The notes under the pieces were generated by a model. It was not told the origin of the DNA and did not search any database. It saw nothing but the letters and a program-made list of their open reading frames with translations. A stretch of 64,000 nucleotides of DNA from Odobenus rosmarus divergens (taxonomy: Eukaryota; Chordata; Mammalia; Carnivora; Odobenidae): positions 912,394-976,393 of the forward strand of contig NW_004450481.1 of NCBI RefSeq assembly GCF_000321225.1. Reading direction: 5' to 3'. Both the position numbers and the translations under genes were made by a program. Of this stretch, positions 43,901 to 55,763 are shown in pieces. Position 1 is the stretch's first letter. Each line of letters opens with the position of its first letter.

Positions 43901-45980
43901 GACTCTCACAAAACTTTAGGAAGTTCCTTAAGAAAGTAATATTTCTGGTGAAGAAAAATTTCAGTGAAGTCCAGAAAACCCTCCACTTAGGTTAAATTAA
44001 AATGAAATTATGTTTTGAGTTTTGGGAGGTGACAGAGGAAGCAAAGAGAGCCTGTTGGAGAGGAACAGTCTGTCCTCTCTGGGCCTCCGTGCTGTTGAAA
44101 GGCAAACCACTTTCTTACTTGGGATCAGAGGCCCTGGCAGGGTCAGGCTGCCGCTGTCCCAGGTGCTCTCTGCCTACAGCTGCACCACACTTCCCATTTC
44201 TGCCCGTCCTACTGTCACTGCAGCCATGGGATGGGGACTCCAGGGTGTCAAGGATAGGGGAAACCCGGGTAGGGACCTAGGAGGGTATGCTGGGGATAGG
44301 GGTGGAGACAGATAAAGAGAGACAGAGAGAGACTTAGAGACAGAGAGACAGAGACTCTGAGTAATAGAGAGTGGGAGGCAGAACAGAGTAAGGGCAGGCC
44401 AAAGGTTGGCCCTGGGAGGTGGGAGCAGGTGGGGTCCAGGAGGCAGTCCCACCAAGGAGTGCTATTTACTTCCCTGGGCAGCTGAGGGAGCCTCAGAGCA
44501 AACGGGGTGGGGAGGGTGGGGGTGAGGGGGTGGGGCGCCTGGGCTTGTTCTCCGTTGGTAACTCTCAATCCTCACCTACTACCTGTCCAGTGGTCTCCCT
44601 GGGGGATCAAAGCCCTCAGTCTGTGCCCTCTCTTTCTTCCCAGTTCTTTCTGACACCAGATCTAACTGTGCCCTTCCTGCTCACACACCTGCCTTGGCTC
44701 CCTATTTCCCTCCAGCCCCGAAACTGATTTTCAGGGGTCCAGTGGTATAGCCAAGATGAAGCCACCAGAGTAAATGGATAATAATGATATGTTTTAGGTC
44801 CCATTTACAACCCTGAGCCCAGCCCTTGTACCCTTAGATCCCACAGCCGCACAGGGAAGGGGTCTTAAGTCTGACAAAGCAAGGTCAGTCTCCTGGTCTC
44901 CAGCTCTGGCTGACTCCAGAAGGAGAAGCCACTTCCTGCTCACTTCCGGATTGACGCCACAGTTGGGGGTGGGGGTGGGGGTAAGTTTCGGACGCACCCT
45001 TAACCTCTCCAGCTCTGAGTGAGCCCTTAGCCGGAGGCGACCGGGTGGGCAAGTTGGGGCGACCCCTGGTGGCTGTCAGCAGAACTAAGCGGTTAGACCT
45101 TCCTCCCCTCAGCCTCACTTCCTCCTTGGGAGTTAGCCTTCCAGTTCCCCCTGCAGGTGGGCCCCTCCGGGGTAAAGGCCCTGATCTGGTACCTCCAAGC
45201 CCGAGGGTGGTAGTGGGGATGATGAACAGGACTGGATGAGGTGGGGGAAAGAGTTCCAAGGGTTTCCACCCCCTCAAATACCAGCTTCTTAGGAATTTTT
45301 AGAAACAAATTTTAATTACTTTAAAGGTAATACATGTGCATGATTTTAAATGCAAAGTTTGCAAAAAGGTATACAAACATGAGACAGCACCCCCACACAC
45401 ACACACTCAGCCCCCTAGTTCCCGCCCCAGAGGCCACAGCTGTGACCAGTGTTTCCTTCAGAGATATTTGGGTAAAAGTCTCTTCCGTACCTGCATTTTG
45501 GAAAATGCGCACAAATTATCACTTTCCTGCTTTTTACATTAATGTTCTCAGAGGAATTTGCTTTGGCCCCTTTAACAGTCGTACGGGAATTTCCACCGTG
45601 GGGACAGATGGACACTCACTGAAACAGTCCCCAAGTGAAGGACACTGAGGTGGTTTCCAATTTTTTGTAATTACCAAGATATGATAATAAATGTCCTCAT
45701 TCTTCCCCTTCCCCTCTTTTTTAGAAGTAAACTTTTTATTTTGAAATAATTGTAGATTTACAGAAAAGTTGCAGAGATAGTACAGAGTCCCTGAATAGCC
45801 CTCCTCCAACTTCTTCCATGGTTAAGCTCTTTTACACCATGGCTCACCTGTCAAAACTAAGAAACTAACTGTAGTACATGAAATTAATCATACTCTGGAC
45901 TTTATGTGATCTTCTCATTAAGTGTTCTTCTGTTCCAGGATCCAACTAGGGTTCTGCATTGCATTTGGTCCATTATTTTG

Positions 45981-46684
45981 TTTTGTTTGGTTTTTTAAGA
46001 TTTTATTTATTTATTTAAAGATTTTATTTATTTATTTATGAGAGACAGAGAGAGGGAGAGAGAGAGAGAGGCAGAGGGAGAAGCAGGCTCCCAAGGAGCA
46101 GGGAGCCCGATGCGGGACTCGATCCCAGGACTCCGGGATCATGACCTGAGCTGAAGGCAGACGCTTAACTATCTGAGCCACCCAGGCATTTTATTTATTT
46201 ATTTATTTGACAGAGAGCAAGAGAAAGCACAAGCAGGGGGAGCAGCAGAGGGAGAAGGAGAAGCAGGCTCCCCACTGAGCAGGGAGCCCAATGCGAGGCT
46301 TGATCCCAGGACCCTGAGATCATGACCTGAGTTGAAAGCAGATAGACGCTTAACCAACTGAGCCACCCAGGCACCCCATCTTTTTTTTTTTTTTTTTTAC
46401 AATTTTATTTATTTATTTTAGAAAGAGAGCAGGGGGAGGAGCAGAAAGGGACAAGCAGACTCTGCGCTGAGCGCAGAGCTCCGGGCTCCACATGGGGCTT
46501 GATCTCATGACCCTGAGATCATGACCTGAGTTGAAACCAAGACTTTGACTCTTAACTGACTGAGCCACCCACACGCCCCTATTTATTTAGTTTTAAGTAG
46601 GCTCTGCCCCCCCACGTGGATCTTGAACTTGCCACCTTGAGATCAAGAGTTGCATGCTGTATGGACTGAGCCAGCCAGGAGTCC
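45981..46684 (-). mobile_element. Nested CAN SINE complex (four or more copies)
   Basis: Reverse copies at about 45991-46188, 46189-46378, 46381-46578 and a diverged one at 46581-46684. The whole block is flanked by TGGTCCATTATTTTGT (45965-45980) and TGGTCCATCATTTTGT (46685-46700), so it grew by repeated insertion into one original SINE. Confidence 0.85.
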
Positions 46685-47279
46685 CTGGTCCATCATTTTG
46701 TACACATGTAAATATGGTTATAGAAAAATTTCTAGGAGGGGAATTGATGGATCAAAGGATACATGCACTTTCAATTTTGAGAGGTTCCAGAAAATTGCCC
46801 TTCCAAGTGGTTGTACAATGAGCAGTCTCAGCAGCACCCTGTGGGATTATTTGTTTCTCCAGAGCAGTGCCAGCACAGGGTACTTTGTGATTTTTGTTTG
46901 TTTGTTTGTTTTTATCTTTGCCAGACTCATGGGTACAAAGTGGAGTGAGGTTGGGCACTTTTTTCCCCTTATATTTCTATTAATTGACTGTCTATATTCT
47001 TTGCCCATTTTTTCTACTGAGCTGTTTTTGAAAAATTAATTTATAAGAGCTCTTTATGTAATAAGGAAATTAATTTATTCCCGGGTATAAATACCTATAT
47101 GAAATAAATCTAGGAAAGTTTTGGTTAATTCTCTTGGGTTTTCTATATATAAAATCATAATGCCAGGAGATAATAATATTAGGTTGAATTGCTTCTGAGG
47201 CTTTCCTGCCCAAAATGCCAACCTGAAACTAATCTTACAGAAATAACACACAAACCCAGACTTGAACTCCAAAAAATGA

Positions 47280-47745
47280 TTGCCTCAGGCCTCTAAAAAA
47301 ATGCCAGTGTTATGAAAGGCAAAGACGGACTGAGAAATGTTCCAGATTAAAAGAGATGAAAGACTTGACAAATACAATGTGTGAGCCAGGATATTCTTTT
47401 GTTATAAAAGACATTATTAGAACAGTTGGCAAAGTCTGATTAAAGTCTGTAGATTAGATTATAGTGTTTTATCAATCAATGTCCACTTTCTGATGTTCGT
47501 AATTTACTGTGATTATGTGGGAGAATGTCCTTGTTTTTAGGAAATGCATACTCAAGTGTTATGGGTAACAAGACATCATTTCTGCAAGTTTTTCATAAAA
47601 GATTCAGAGAGAGAGAGAGAAGAATAAAGCAAAGGTGGTAACATTTGTGGAATCTGGGGGAAGGGTATCCAGGAATTCTTTGTACTAATCTTCCAACTTT
47701 TCTGTAAGTCTGAAGTTATGTCAAATATAAGGTAAAAGACAAAAT
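47280..47745 (+). mobile_element. L1 3'UTR fragment
   Basis: Matches the familiar old L1 3' end: AAAAATGCCAGTGTTATGAAAGGCAAAGA, then GTCTGTAGATTAGATTATAGTG and AATTCTTTGTACTAATCTTCCAACTTTTCTG. Confidence 0.75.
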
Positions 47746-48597
47746 TACTGTGAAATTAAGCCATATGAAATTGTTGATATTTCTATTATTTTTGACCTAT
47801 ATAAACAGTGCTTACATATGATCCAAACTATAAATTCCCTACTGCTTTTCTAATATTCATACCTCTTCTTTATTTTCCTTGTCCAAGTGCTGGTACCTCC
47901 AGAATAACATTAAATACTTGGCCCTGGTCATCCTCACCTTGGCACTCATTTTGATAGCCTTTTCAGAACTTTTCTCATTTGATCCATTAGTATGGTGAAT
48001 TTTATTAGCAGACTTGTGAATATCGAATCATCCCTACATCTCAGGCATAAGTCCCCTTTGTTGTGATGTATTTAAGAAGGGTGTTGCTTAATTCCTTTTG
48101 CTAAAATTCCATTTGGGAGTTTCATACCCTCCTCATAGGAAGAGGGGTCTGTAGTTTTTCCCATTGTGACATCTCAGTCAGTTGATAGGCTGGCTCACGA
48201 AACATGATTCCACTCAACTTACAGACTAGGTAAACCGAGGCCCAGAGAGGAGAAGTGACCCTTCCAGGTCACTCTTGAGCTAGGGCTGGACTTAAGTCTT
48301 CATGTCTGTGGGATGAAGCAACACTGTCATTGGAAGGAACTTAAGTCCCAAAACACTATCTCATTGTGTTATCAAATGGTCCTCAGTTTCCCCATCTGTG
48401 AAATAAGCACTAGATGGTTGGGGAGAGAGGGTCGAGTCTCCTTCCCGTAGTTTCCGTTCAGAGTGGTTCTTGGATCTAAAGTTGAGCGTTGATGGGTGTC
48501 GACGGGGCATCTCATCTAGCGTGGGCACCTCTGTACATGTTCCAGCCACAGTGTGTGCCGTTCTGGCCTCAGAGCCCTCATCCTCCTGGGGTCTGAC

Positions 48598-51372
48598 TCA
48601 CCCTCGTGCGCGCCGCGCCGGCCTCCGGCAGCCCCCAGAGGGTCCTGGGCGAGAGCGCGAACGGGGGCTGGGTCGGGGTCGGGACACGTGGCGGGATCGG
48701 GGTTGCGGCACTCGGCGCTGGGGGCCCATCTCGGCTTCCAGGGCTTTACTGACGGAAGTGGGGAGAAGCCCATCAGCACCTGGACCCCTGTCCCCCTCCC
48801 CCCAGTACTCTTCCATCTTTCCTGAGAACCCCACTCCCCAGGATCCCCTATCCTTTCTCCACCCCCAGCCATTCCTGGGACCCCTTCCCAGGGACTCCCA
48901 GCTCCTTTTCCAGGAGCTCCACCGCCTCGCTCCCGTCCTCTCTCTCAATACCTTTTCCTTACATCATTTTCTCCCGCTCCTCGCCCTTCCCCAAGGCCCT
49001 CCATGTAAGCCCGACCCCAGGGACAAATGCCTCCAGAAAGCCGGCCCCAACGTGGAGATTCTCACCTCCAGAGCGCCTACATCCTTCACCACCCCTAGGT
49101 TCCAACTCTAGGGTCCCCTCTTCGACTCTCCCATCACTCAACTCTCCAAGGCCCCGCCCACATGGCCACACCCCCTTCACCATCCCCAGGGACCCTTCCC
49201 CCTCCCCCTCCTTCCCCCTCCATGTGATGATTGGCCGAAAGAACGAAGTCTTGCGCAGCTATTGGCCACGCACCGCGCCCGTCCACCGCCCCGGGCCCCG
49301 CCCTACACTCACGCGCGTTCGCGCAGCACCGCCTCCCGGGCTGCGCAAGCTTCGGCTTCGGCCTCGGCCGCGCGTGCGCGCTGCTGTGCCTCGTCCAACC
49401 TCCGCGCAGACTCCATGGCCGCCGCCTCCCAGCGCGCCAGGGCATCTGCGGGCGCAGGGAGCAGGCTCAGCTCCGAGACCTCGCTCCCGCCCCGCTAAAG
49501 CAGGCGTTCGAGCTTACAGTCTGCATACTATTTGCAGCTTTGCTTTATTTGAATTAAGTTTGTGTGCTGTTTGCATGACCTTTACGTGTCATTTGCAGAG
49601 CTTTTTATAGGTTTGTATTGCTTTCGGGAGTCGTGTACGTGGCGTTTGCATATTTTGTTGTATTTGCGCTGTTTTTGTGACGTTTGCGTGGCCTTTGAGT
49701 GTTATGTGCATTTCTTTTCATAACTTTTCGCGTTTATTTGCGTGTCCTTCACGTTTGCACCCCTGCGTGCCATTTGCGTAACCAGGAACCTTTTAGGCTT
49801 CTCCCACCCCTGGCCCGGGCCACGCCTTGCGCCCCAACACACCTGTGAGCGCCCCGTTCTCAGCCCCCATCTGGGTCCCCTGTGCCTTGGCCTCTTCAAT
49901 CTCAGTCTTCAGGATCATCATTTGGGTCTGAAGGCGGCTCTGAGGGGTGGAGGGGAAGTGAGGAGGGGAGAGGGGTGGGAGGGGGAGGGGAGAGAAGAAG
50001 TGAAGTCTCCCCTCTTTCTGGGGCAGACTGAACTGACACTGGTCACCGCGTTCCCTGAGCTTTATTTGGAATGTCCTTGGGGAGTCCTGTGGTTGGAAAA
50101 CACAGAAGTGGCCTGCCGCACCGAGCGGTGACCGCTGCTCTGTCCAGGTCCACCGCCCCCCACCCCAAGCCACCAGATGTGGAAACGGTTTAGCTCTGCG
50201 GTCAGACCCCGGTTCCAATTCCAGCTTCTTCTAGACTCGCCGACTAGGGTTTTAAACCAATACAGGCCAGTTTGGTGGTTGACAATGATTGGGTTTCTGG
50301 AGGACGCTCCCTCAGCTATGGGAGACATTCTTCAAAACAACTGGCCTGGCTTTCTCAGAACATCTCCCACTGAGGGGCGGAGTCAGAATTTGAACCCAGA
50401 ACAGGCTGCTCTTAACCTCAGTGGCCTCAGGCCCTTCTCTTAGGCAGGCAGGTAAAAGACAGAGGTCTGTTTTGATTTCTAAAATTCACACACCGCTCAA
50501 CCCCCGCTGGGCCTGGTACACAGAGGTACAGAATAGTTAGTAAATGGAAGGTTGGGACTTTGAGGATGGTTCTTTTGCAAGGCCCAGGGCTGGCAAGTGT
50601 TAAGAAAGCGTTTGAAGGGGGTGGCCAGAGGAAAAGGGAGGGCCTGGCCGGTACCTCCCCCAAGAGGCCAACTTTAGCTTCCTAATTAGAGGTGACATGA
50701 ATGTCCCTCTCTCGAAATAGGGCTGCTGGACACTGGCTGGGGGAGGTAGGGTGGGCACCCAGGGGGAGGGTTAGCACAGGGGCTCCCCAGGTGGGCTCAG
50801 GGGCCTGGGGCTTCCCTAGCCGTCACCAGCTGTTAGGCAGATAGCAGAGAACCGTGGGGGCCTTCTTCCTCAGAAGGGAGACTCCAGCGGGAGCTGGTAT
50901 TGCAGGATTTGGAAGGGACTATGGTGCTATTCGCATCTGCTCCGTTAAAGAATTAGGGAAACCAGTGCACAGGGGGACAACCGTGGGGATGTGTGTGCGG
51001 GCCCTCTCCCAATTCTGGATTCCCCAGCCCACCACCCTGCCCGCCTACCTGGCGGCCCTGACAGGCCCTTAGTGCCTCCTCCAGCTCCCGACCAACGCGG
51101 TTGGCCTGGTCCAGCTGTCTGGCCAGAGCCTCCTCTTGCTGGGTCGCCTCTGCCAGCCGTCTACGCAGTTCCTCGAGCTCAGGCGCCAGGTCCGCGGGGG
51201 GCGCCGTGGCGTTGGCCCCTGGCTCTGGGCAGCGAGGTCCCCGGGAGGTCGAGGAGGCCAGATTCCAGGCCAGCAGGGCCGCCCCGGCTGCCGCGGCCGC
51301 CAGGAACACCGCCGCCCCACACAGGGCCAGCACCCGCCACGCGCGGCCCGGCTCTGGCCCCAGCTCGGCCAT
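48598..51372 (-). CDS. CCDC194: Coiled-coil domain-containing protein 194, complete, 4 coding exons
   Basis: Function is not established; the layout is that of a tetherin-like type II membrane protein. Exons 5' to 3': 51372-51049, 49939-49843, 49445-49313, 48748-48598, 705 nt in all, 234 residues plus stop, every junction in frame. The start is the first true ATG, giving MAELGPEPGRAW. A hydrophobic Ala/Leu-rich helix spans about residues 12-39 after a short cytosolic end. Next come Cys48, a sequon at N54 (NAT), Cys104 and heptad-rich coiled coil from about 64 to 195. The last 40 residues are an Arg/Ser/Pro-rich tail (RPRPSPRSRSRPG) ending RRPARRARG. There is no C-terminal hydrophobic GPI signal, unlike BST2. 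Exons are GC-rich. I name it from remembered human CCDC194 and its position beside BST2. Confidence 0.88.
49500..49795. repeat. GT-rich degenerate tandem array in CCDC194 intron 2
   Basis: About 295 bases built of variants of GTTTGCGTGNCnTTTG (for example TTTGCATGACCTTTACGTGTCATTTGCAG and GACGTTTGCGTGGCCTTTGAG). The spacing is irregular at 20-30 bases. The top strand is strongly depleted in A and C. It stops about 45 bases before exon 2. Confidence 0.75.
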
Positions 51373-51404
51373 GCCGCCTTCCACAGCCCCGGCCCCAGAC
51401 AGCC

Positions 51405-51420
51405 ACGAGTATTTAATTGG
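51405..51420 (-). promoter_or_regulatory. CCDC194: TATA-like element upstream of CCDC194
   Basis: The minus strand reads CCAATTAAATACTCG (51420-51406), with an ATTAAATA box about 40 bases upstream of the start codon. If used, the 5' leader would be very short. Confidence 0.4.
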
Positions 51421-51750
51421 CACCTTGGGGCGCCAGGGACACCCACAGTTCCGCCCCTCCCGGCCGTGGCTTCCCGAGTCCGTTGGGAGGGGCCGGACCC
51501 CGGCCAGGGGCCAGCCTAGGCTACCAGAGCCCAGGACGGGACTGGGGGTCCTGGGTTCCAGTCCTGCCTCTGCACCCCATGTCCTGTCCTCCGAGCCTCA
51601 GAGTCTCCCCCACTGTGAAGGGGGGATGGCCCTAGCTCCTGCCCCACAGGGCCCTGTGGGAACCATGTGAGCACATCCTCCCAAGGCACCCATCTGCACT
51701 GGGGCTACTCAGCAAGGCTCTCTATTCTGTTCGTGGAAAAACTGAGGCTA

Positions 51751-51951
51751 GGGGCGCCTGGGTGGCTCAGTCGTTAAGCGTCTGCCTTTGGCTCAGGTCA
51801 TGATCTCAGGATCCTGGGATCGAGCCCCGCATCGGGCTCCCTGCTCTGCGGGGAGCCTGCTTCTCCCTCTCCCTACTTCCCCTGCTTGTGTTCCCTCTCT
51901 CGCTGTGTCTCTCTCTGTCACATAAATAAAATCTTTAAAAAAAAAAAAAAG
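51751..51951 (+). mobile_element. CAN SINE
   Basis: Forward full-length copy GGGCGCCTGGGTGGCTCAG to AATAAAATCTTT plus A-tail. Target duplication AAAACTGAGGCTA at 51738-51750 and 51952-51964. Confidence 0.96.
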
Positions 51952-52096
51952 AAAACTGAGGCTAAAAGACGGGAGGCTACCCGACCGACTGAGGTTGGCC
52001 TGGTTCAGGCTGCTAGGCTTTCTGTGACTGGCTGAGAGGGTCAGGGGGCAGACGCCCGAGGGGAGCGGTGCCATCTCCCTGCCCGATCTCCACGAG

Positions 52097-52111
52097 GCCG
52101 CCAGGGGGCGA
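52097..52111 (+). promoter_or_regulatory. CTCF-like binding motif
   Basis: GCCGCCAGGGGGCGA fits the CTCF core consensus very closely. It lies about 700 bases upstream of the CCDC194 start and beside an assembly gap. Confidence 0.5.
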
Positions 52112-52179
52112 ACTTACATCGCGAATCAGATCCAGGTCGGTCTACAACTAGCGATGTCCCTTCCTCTCAGAAGCGAATC

Positions 52180-52604
52180 NNNNNNNNNNNNNNNNNNNNN
52201 NNNNNNNNNNNNNNNNNNNNNNNNNNNNNNNNNNNNNNNNNNNNNNNNNNNNNNNNNNNNNNNNNNNNNNNNNNNNNNNNNNNNNNNNNNNNNNNNNNNN
52301 NNNNNNNNNNNNNNNNNNNNNNNNNNNNNNNNNNNNNNNNNNNNNNNNNNNNNNNNNNNNNNNNNNNNNNNNNNNNNNNNNNNNNNNNNNNNNNNNNNNN
52401 NNNNNNNNNNNNNNNNNNNNNNNNNNNNNNNNNNNNNNNNNNNNNNNNNNNNNNNNNNNNNNNNNNNNNNNNNNNNNNNNNNNNNNNNNNNNNNNNNNNN
52501 NNNNNNNNNNNNNNNNNNNNNNNNNNNNNNNNNNNNNNNNNNNNNNNNNNNNNNNNNNNNNNNNNNNNNNNNNNNNNNNNNNNNNNNNNNNNNNNNNNNN
52601 NNNN
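52180..52604. other. Assembly gap (425 N)
   Basis: Run of N. The right edge enters the middle of a reverse SINE, so part of the missing sequence is SINE. Confidence 0.99.
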
Positions 52605-52696
52605 GGAGCCCGATGCGGGACTCGATCCCAGGACCCTGGGATCATGACCTGAGCCGAAGGCAGACGCTTAACCATCTGAGCCACTCAGGCGCCCCC
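52605..52696 (-). mobile_element. CAN SINE, cut by the assembly gap
   Basis: Head half of a reverse copy (GGAGCCCGATGCGGGACTCGATCCC to GAGCCACTCAGGCGCCCC). The tail half lies in the gap. Confidence 0.92.
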
Positions 52697-52930
52697 CCAC
52701 CCAAGTTTTTATATTGTTCCTCATTGTCCCTAGCTGAGTTGATAATTTTCTCAGGGCTGTCCAAGACCTGACCTGACTCATTTACATAGAAGCAGCATTC
52801 TTCCACAATAAGGTACAAGTAAGCCCCCGATTAGCAGTCAGTGGGTCTAAAATGAGAAGATTTTGAAGAACTACTCCTCCCAGGGAATCAGATTGTCTCT
52901 GTGTTGCTTAGAGTGTGGAAACAAGATCGG

Positions 52931-54143
52931 CTACTTTTGACTCAAGGAAAGAGAGGGTTGCCACGTATGGATAGGATGAGCGGTTCCTCCCGTGCTTAGC
53001 CCAATTCCCATAAGGCTGCCAAGGAGGATGAGGCTAGACATCGGCTCAGTTCTACAGGGCGGGACACAAAAAGACCGGGTTTCTACTCGAGTGCCCATTA
53101 CGCTCTGTGCTAGGGGTGTGAGGGCTGGGGAGTTGGGGGAGTGTTGATCAGGAACTAGGTACACGAGGGCGCAGTGCCCCTTCCAAGTGGGGGGTGAGCC
53201 ACAGAGAAAGTAGGTTCGAGAGTTGGGCTCCATGCAGGGCCATATGGTCAGTTGTCCCGGTGTAAGCAAAAATCCTAGGTATGGGACAGATTGTTGATTA
53301 AGATGGGCTTTGGAGAGGGAGACTCTGTAACCTTTGTTGTTTAGGAAGGTGAGGATGGTGATGGTGTCAGAAATAGAAGTGGGCCTAGCAGGGCTGAAGA
53401 GGAGGTCATCCACAGGTTGGAGAGGGATACTATTTGGAAGGGAGAGGTGGGAAAGATCTGATGCCAGAGCTGGTCCACAGAGGTGGGGGCTGTCCCTAAG
53501 ACCCCGTGGGAGAAGTGTCCAAGTTAACTGTGTCGGGCTAAGGTGAAAAGGTCTTGGGGTTCTGGGGAGATGGGAATAGTGAAAAATGGGTCTTTAAGAT
53601 CTAAGACACTGAAGTACCTGGTGGAGGGTGGAATGGTGGAGAGGGGTGTCTGGCTTGGGGAGGACTGCCTCACTGGTAATTCTGAGATCCTGAACTAATC
53701 TATAAGAACCGTCTGGCTTTTTTGCCGGGAAGGATTGGAGTATTGTAAGGAGAGTTAGTAGGCTTTAATACATTTGAGGAAAGGAATTTGGAAATGAGGG
53801 GCTGCAAGCCTCTTAAGGCCTCAGGTTTGAGAGGATATTGGGGTTTGGAAGGGGAAAAAGTAGGATCCTTGAGGTATATGGTGATGGGGGTGAGGTGAGT
53901 AGCCTTAAGTGGTTTGGAGGTGTCCCATACGGACGAGGGACCTGGAGTCATAACTGGAGAGATCGAAGTGGGAGCAGGGTGTGTAGGTTCAGTAAGGAGT
54001 CCCAGGAATTGGGATTGGGGTGTATGGGGTGCAGATGAAAGCGAGTCCCTAGGTTGGTCACAATGTCTTGTCCTGGGAGGGGGAGAGGACAGCAGAACAA
54101 GAAAGAGATGGCTAAAGATTTGATCTCCCAGGGCACATGACAA
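52931..54143 (-). pseudogene. Retroviral pol (protease/reverse transcriptase) relic
   Basis: The upstream block, about 53900-53700, carries the gammaretroviral RT entry pattern (YPLKPEALRG... then SPYNTPILP.KK). The downstream block at 53413-53290 carries a VDDLLF catalytic-loop motif and LGFLLTPG. Between them the frame shifts several times and contains at least one stop, so no functional polymerase can be made. The class I assignment is inferred from the motif style. Confidence 0.85.
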
Positions 54144-54174
54144 GAGTCGGGGAGCTGAAGAAAGAACACCATCA

Positions 54175-54363
54175 GGGCGCCTAGGTGGCTCAGATGGTTA
54201 AGCGTCTGCCTTCGACTCGGGTCATGATCCTGGAGTCCTGGGATCGAGTCCCGCATCGGGCTCCCTGTTCGGTGGGGAGCCTGCTTCTCCCTCTGCTTCT
54301 CTCTCTCTCTGTCTCTCATGAATAAATAAATAAAATCTTTTTTAAAAAAAAAAGAAAGAAAGA
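54175..54363 (+). mobile_element. CAN SINE inserted in the provirus
   Basis: Forward copy GGGCGCCTAGGTGGCTCAG to AATAAAATCTTTTTTAAAA. A 17-base target duplication (54158-54174 and 54364-54380) shows insertion after the provirus was in place. Confidence 0.96.
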
Positions 54364-54549
54364 AAGAAAGAACACCATCAACCCCAACAACAGAGATGGG
54401 GGAGGGAAGAGAGGGTCCTGAAAATCCAGGGAGATCCTGGCGTGTGTCAGTCTGTATCCTGAAGTCCCAGGAGATCAGCCACCAGGGATATAGCTGATCC
54501 TCTCCCCTATTGGGGCCCTGAGGACAGGTTTTGGGAGGTGCCCCCCCCC

Positions 54550-55721
54550 CACTTTGAGGATGGGGTCGTCACTCTTCCAGTGGCCAACCTGCTTCCAGGC
54601 GGGGCAAGAGGTTTTGGGTGCCCTTTTTTGTCTTTGTTTTTTTATTGGGACACGGTTTGGACCAGTGGCCTGGCTTACCGTAAGCGTGACAAGCTCCTGG
54701 AGGGGGTTTGTTGAGTGTTTGGGTCAAGCCAGCATGGTAAGACTTTTCTAGAGTCGCTCTTTGATTTCCTCCTCTCTGCTGTTAAAAAACCTTGAAGGCC
54801 TGGTCTAGGACTTCGGATTGATGGTTTTGTGGGCTTTATCCAGTTTTTGAAGGTGTTTTTCTTCTTCCTAATGTCTGGGGCTGACTGGGAGATGCCATGC
54901 GTAGCCAGGATCGATTTTCCTGCATGGGAGTTAGGATCAAGGTCGGTGAGTTTTTGAAGAGTCTCAGTGAGGTGAGTGAGGAAAAGGGCAGGGTTTTTAT
55001 CTGATCTCTGGGTGATCTCCCTTCACCTTTCCTAATTGACCTGTTTAGAAGCTGCCCATTTCATGCCTTCTAGAAGATGGAGACCATGTGGTCGAGTTTG
55101 ACCTTGTCCCCAGAGGAGGGGGTGGTAATTCCAAATGGGCTCGGCCAAGGGGACGGCCCCATTGCTGGGAGCATGTTGTGCAGGCTGTCTGCAGCTCAGA
55201 TCATCAGCACATTCGGTAGCCTTGGGCCAAATTCTGTTTCTTTCCTCTGGGATGGTACAGGTGGAGAGAATAACATATAGGTCCCTCCCTGACAAATCAG
55301 AGGAAAGGGCGAGATACTCAGATTCCTTAGTGAACCTGGAGGGATGGGTTGAAAAAGAGCCAAGCTTAGATTTTATAAGAGAAAGATCTGGCGTGCAGGA
55401 GGGAACGTGAACCCGAACCATGCCCCCTGCTCCAGCCGCTTTGCCAAGAGGGAATTGGGAGCACTGGGAGGTTGGTAAGGGTGGCCAGAGGGCGTGTGGG
55501 CGGGAGAAGGATCCGACAACGACGTGGAGACAAGGGCTGAAGGCGGGGAAGGGGTGCCGAAGGGTCTGGAGGGGAAGGAGGGGGCGCTGTGGAGGAGCCA
55601 AGGGAGGATCACCTGCGGGTGGGTGGAAAGGCGGAGGTCGGTCAGCAGAGTTGAAGTCTGAGTGGGGAGAACTGGGGAGCGGGAGAGGGGTCTTTGGGGA
55701 GATAGAAAGAGTATAGGGCAA
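54550..55721 (-). pseudogene. Retroviral gag relic
   Basis: A 229-codon open stretch (55721-55032) has a proline-rich matrix/p12-like first half. A capsid-like second half includes FSTHPSRFTKE and VILSTCTIPEERNRIW. Further 3' (about 54710-54650) a zinc knuckle is readable as HAYGKPGHWSKPCP, with the second cysteine replaced by Tyr. Frame breaks separate these parts. Confidence 0.8.
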
Positions 55722-55763
55722 GTAGTGGGAAGCTCAGGATGATGGGTAAGTTCAAAGAAAGCT

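Larger units (their letters stand above)
39950..48597. other. Intergenic region between PLVAP and CCDC194
   Basis: About 8.6 kb with no supported exon. MIR-like sequence occurs around 40150-40420 and 41430-41620. LINE-like pieces lie at about 42640-43330, 45290-45900 and 46690-47060. SINE clusters are listed separately. Unique sequence occupies 44000-45280 and 47750-48590. Confidence 0.6.

Noticed and set aside
51373..51423. Upstream extension of CCDC194
   Set aside because: The extended frame begins at GTG, not ATG, and overlaps the TATA-like element. The first true ATG is at 51372.
53838..54123. Plus-strand frames in the provirus interval
   Set aside because: Antisense of the pol relic; only the minus-strand translation shows retroviral motifs.
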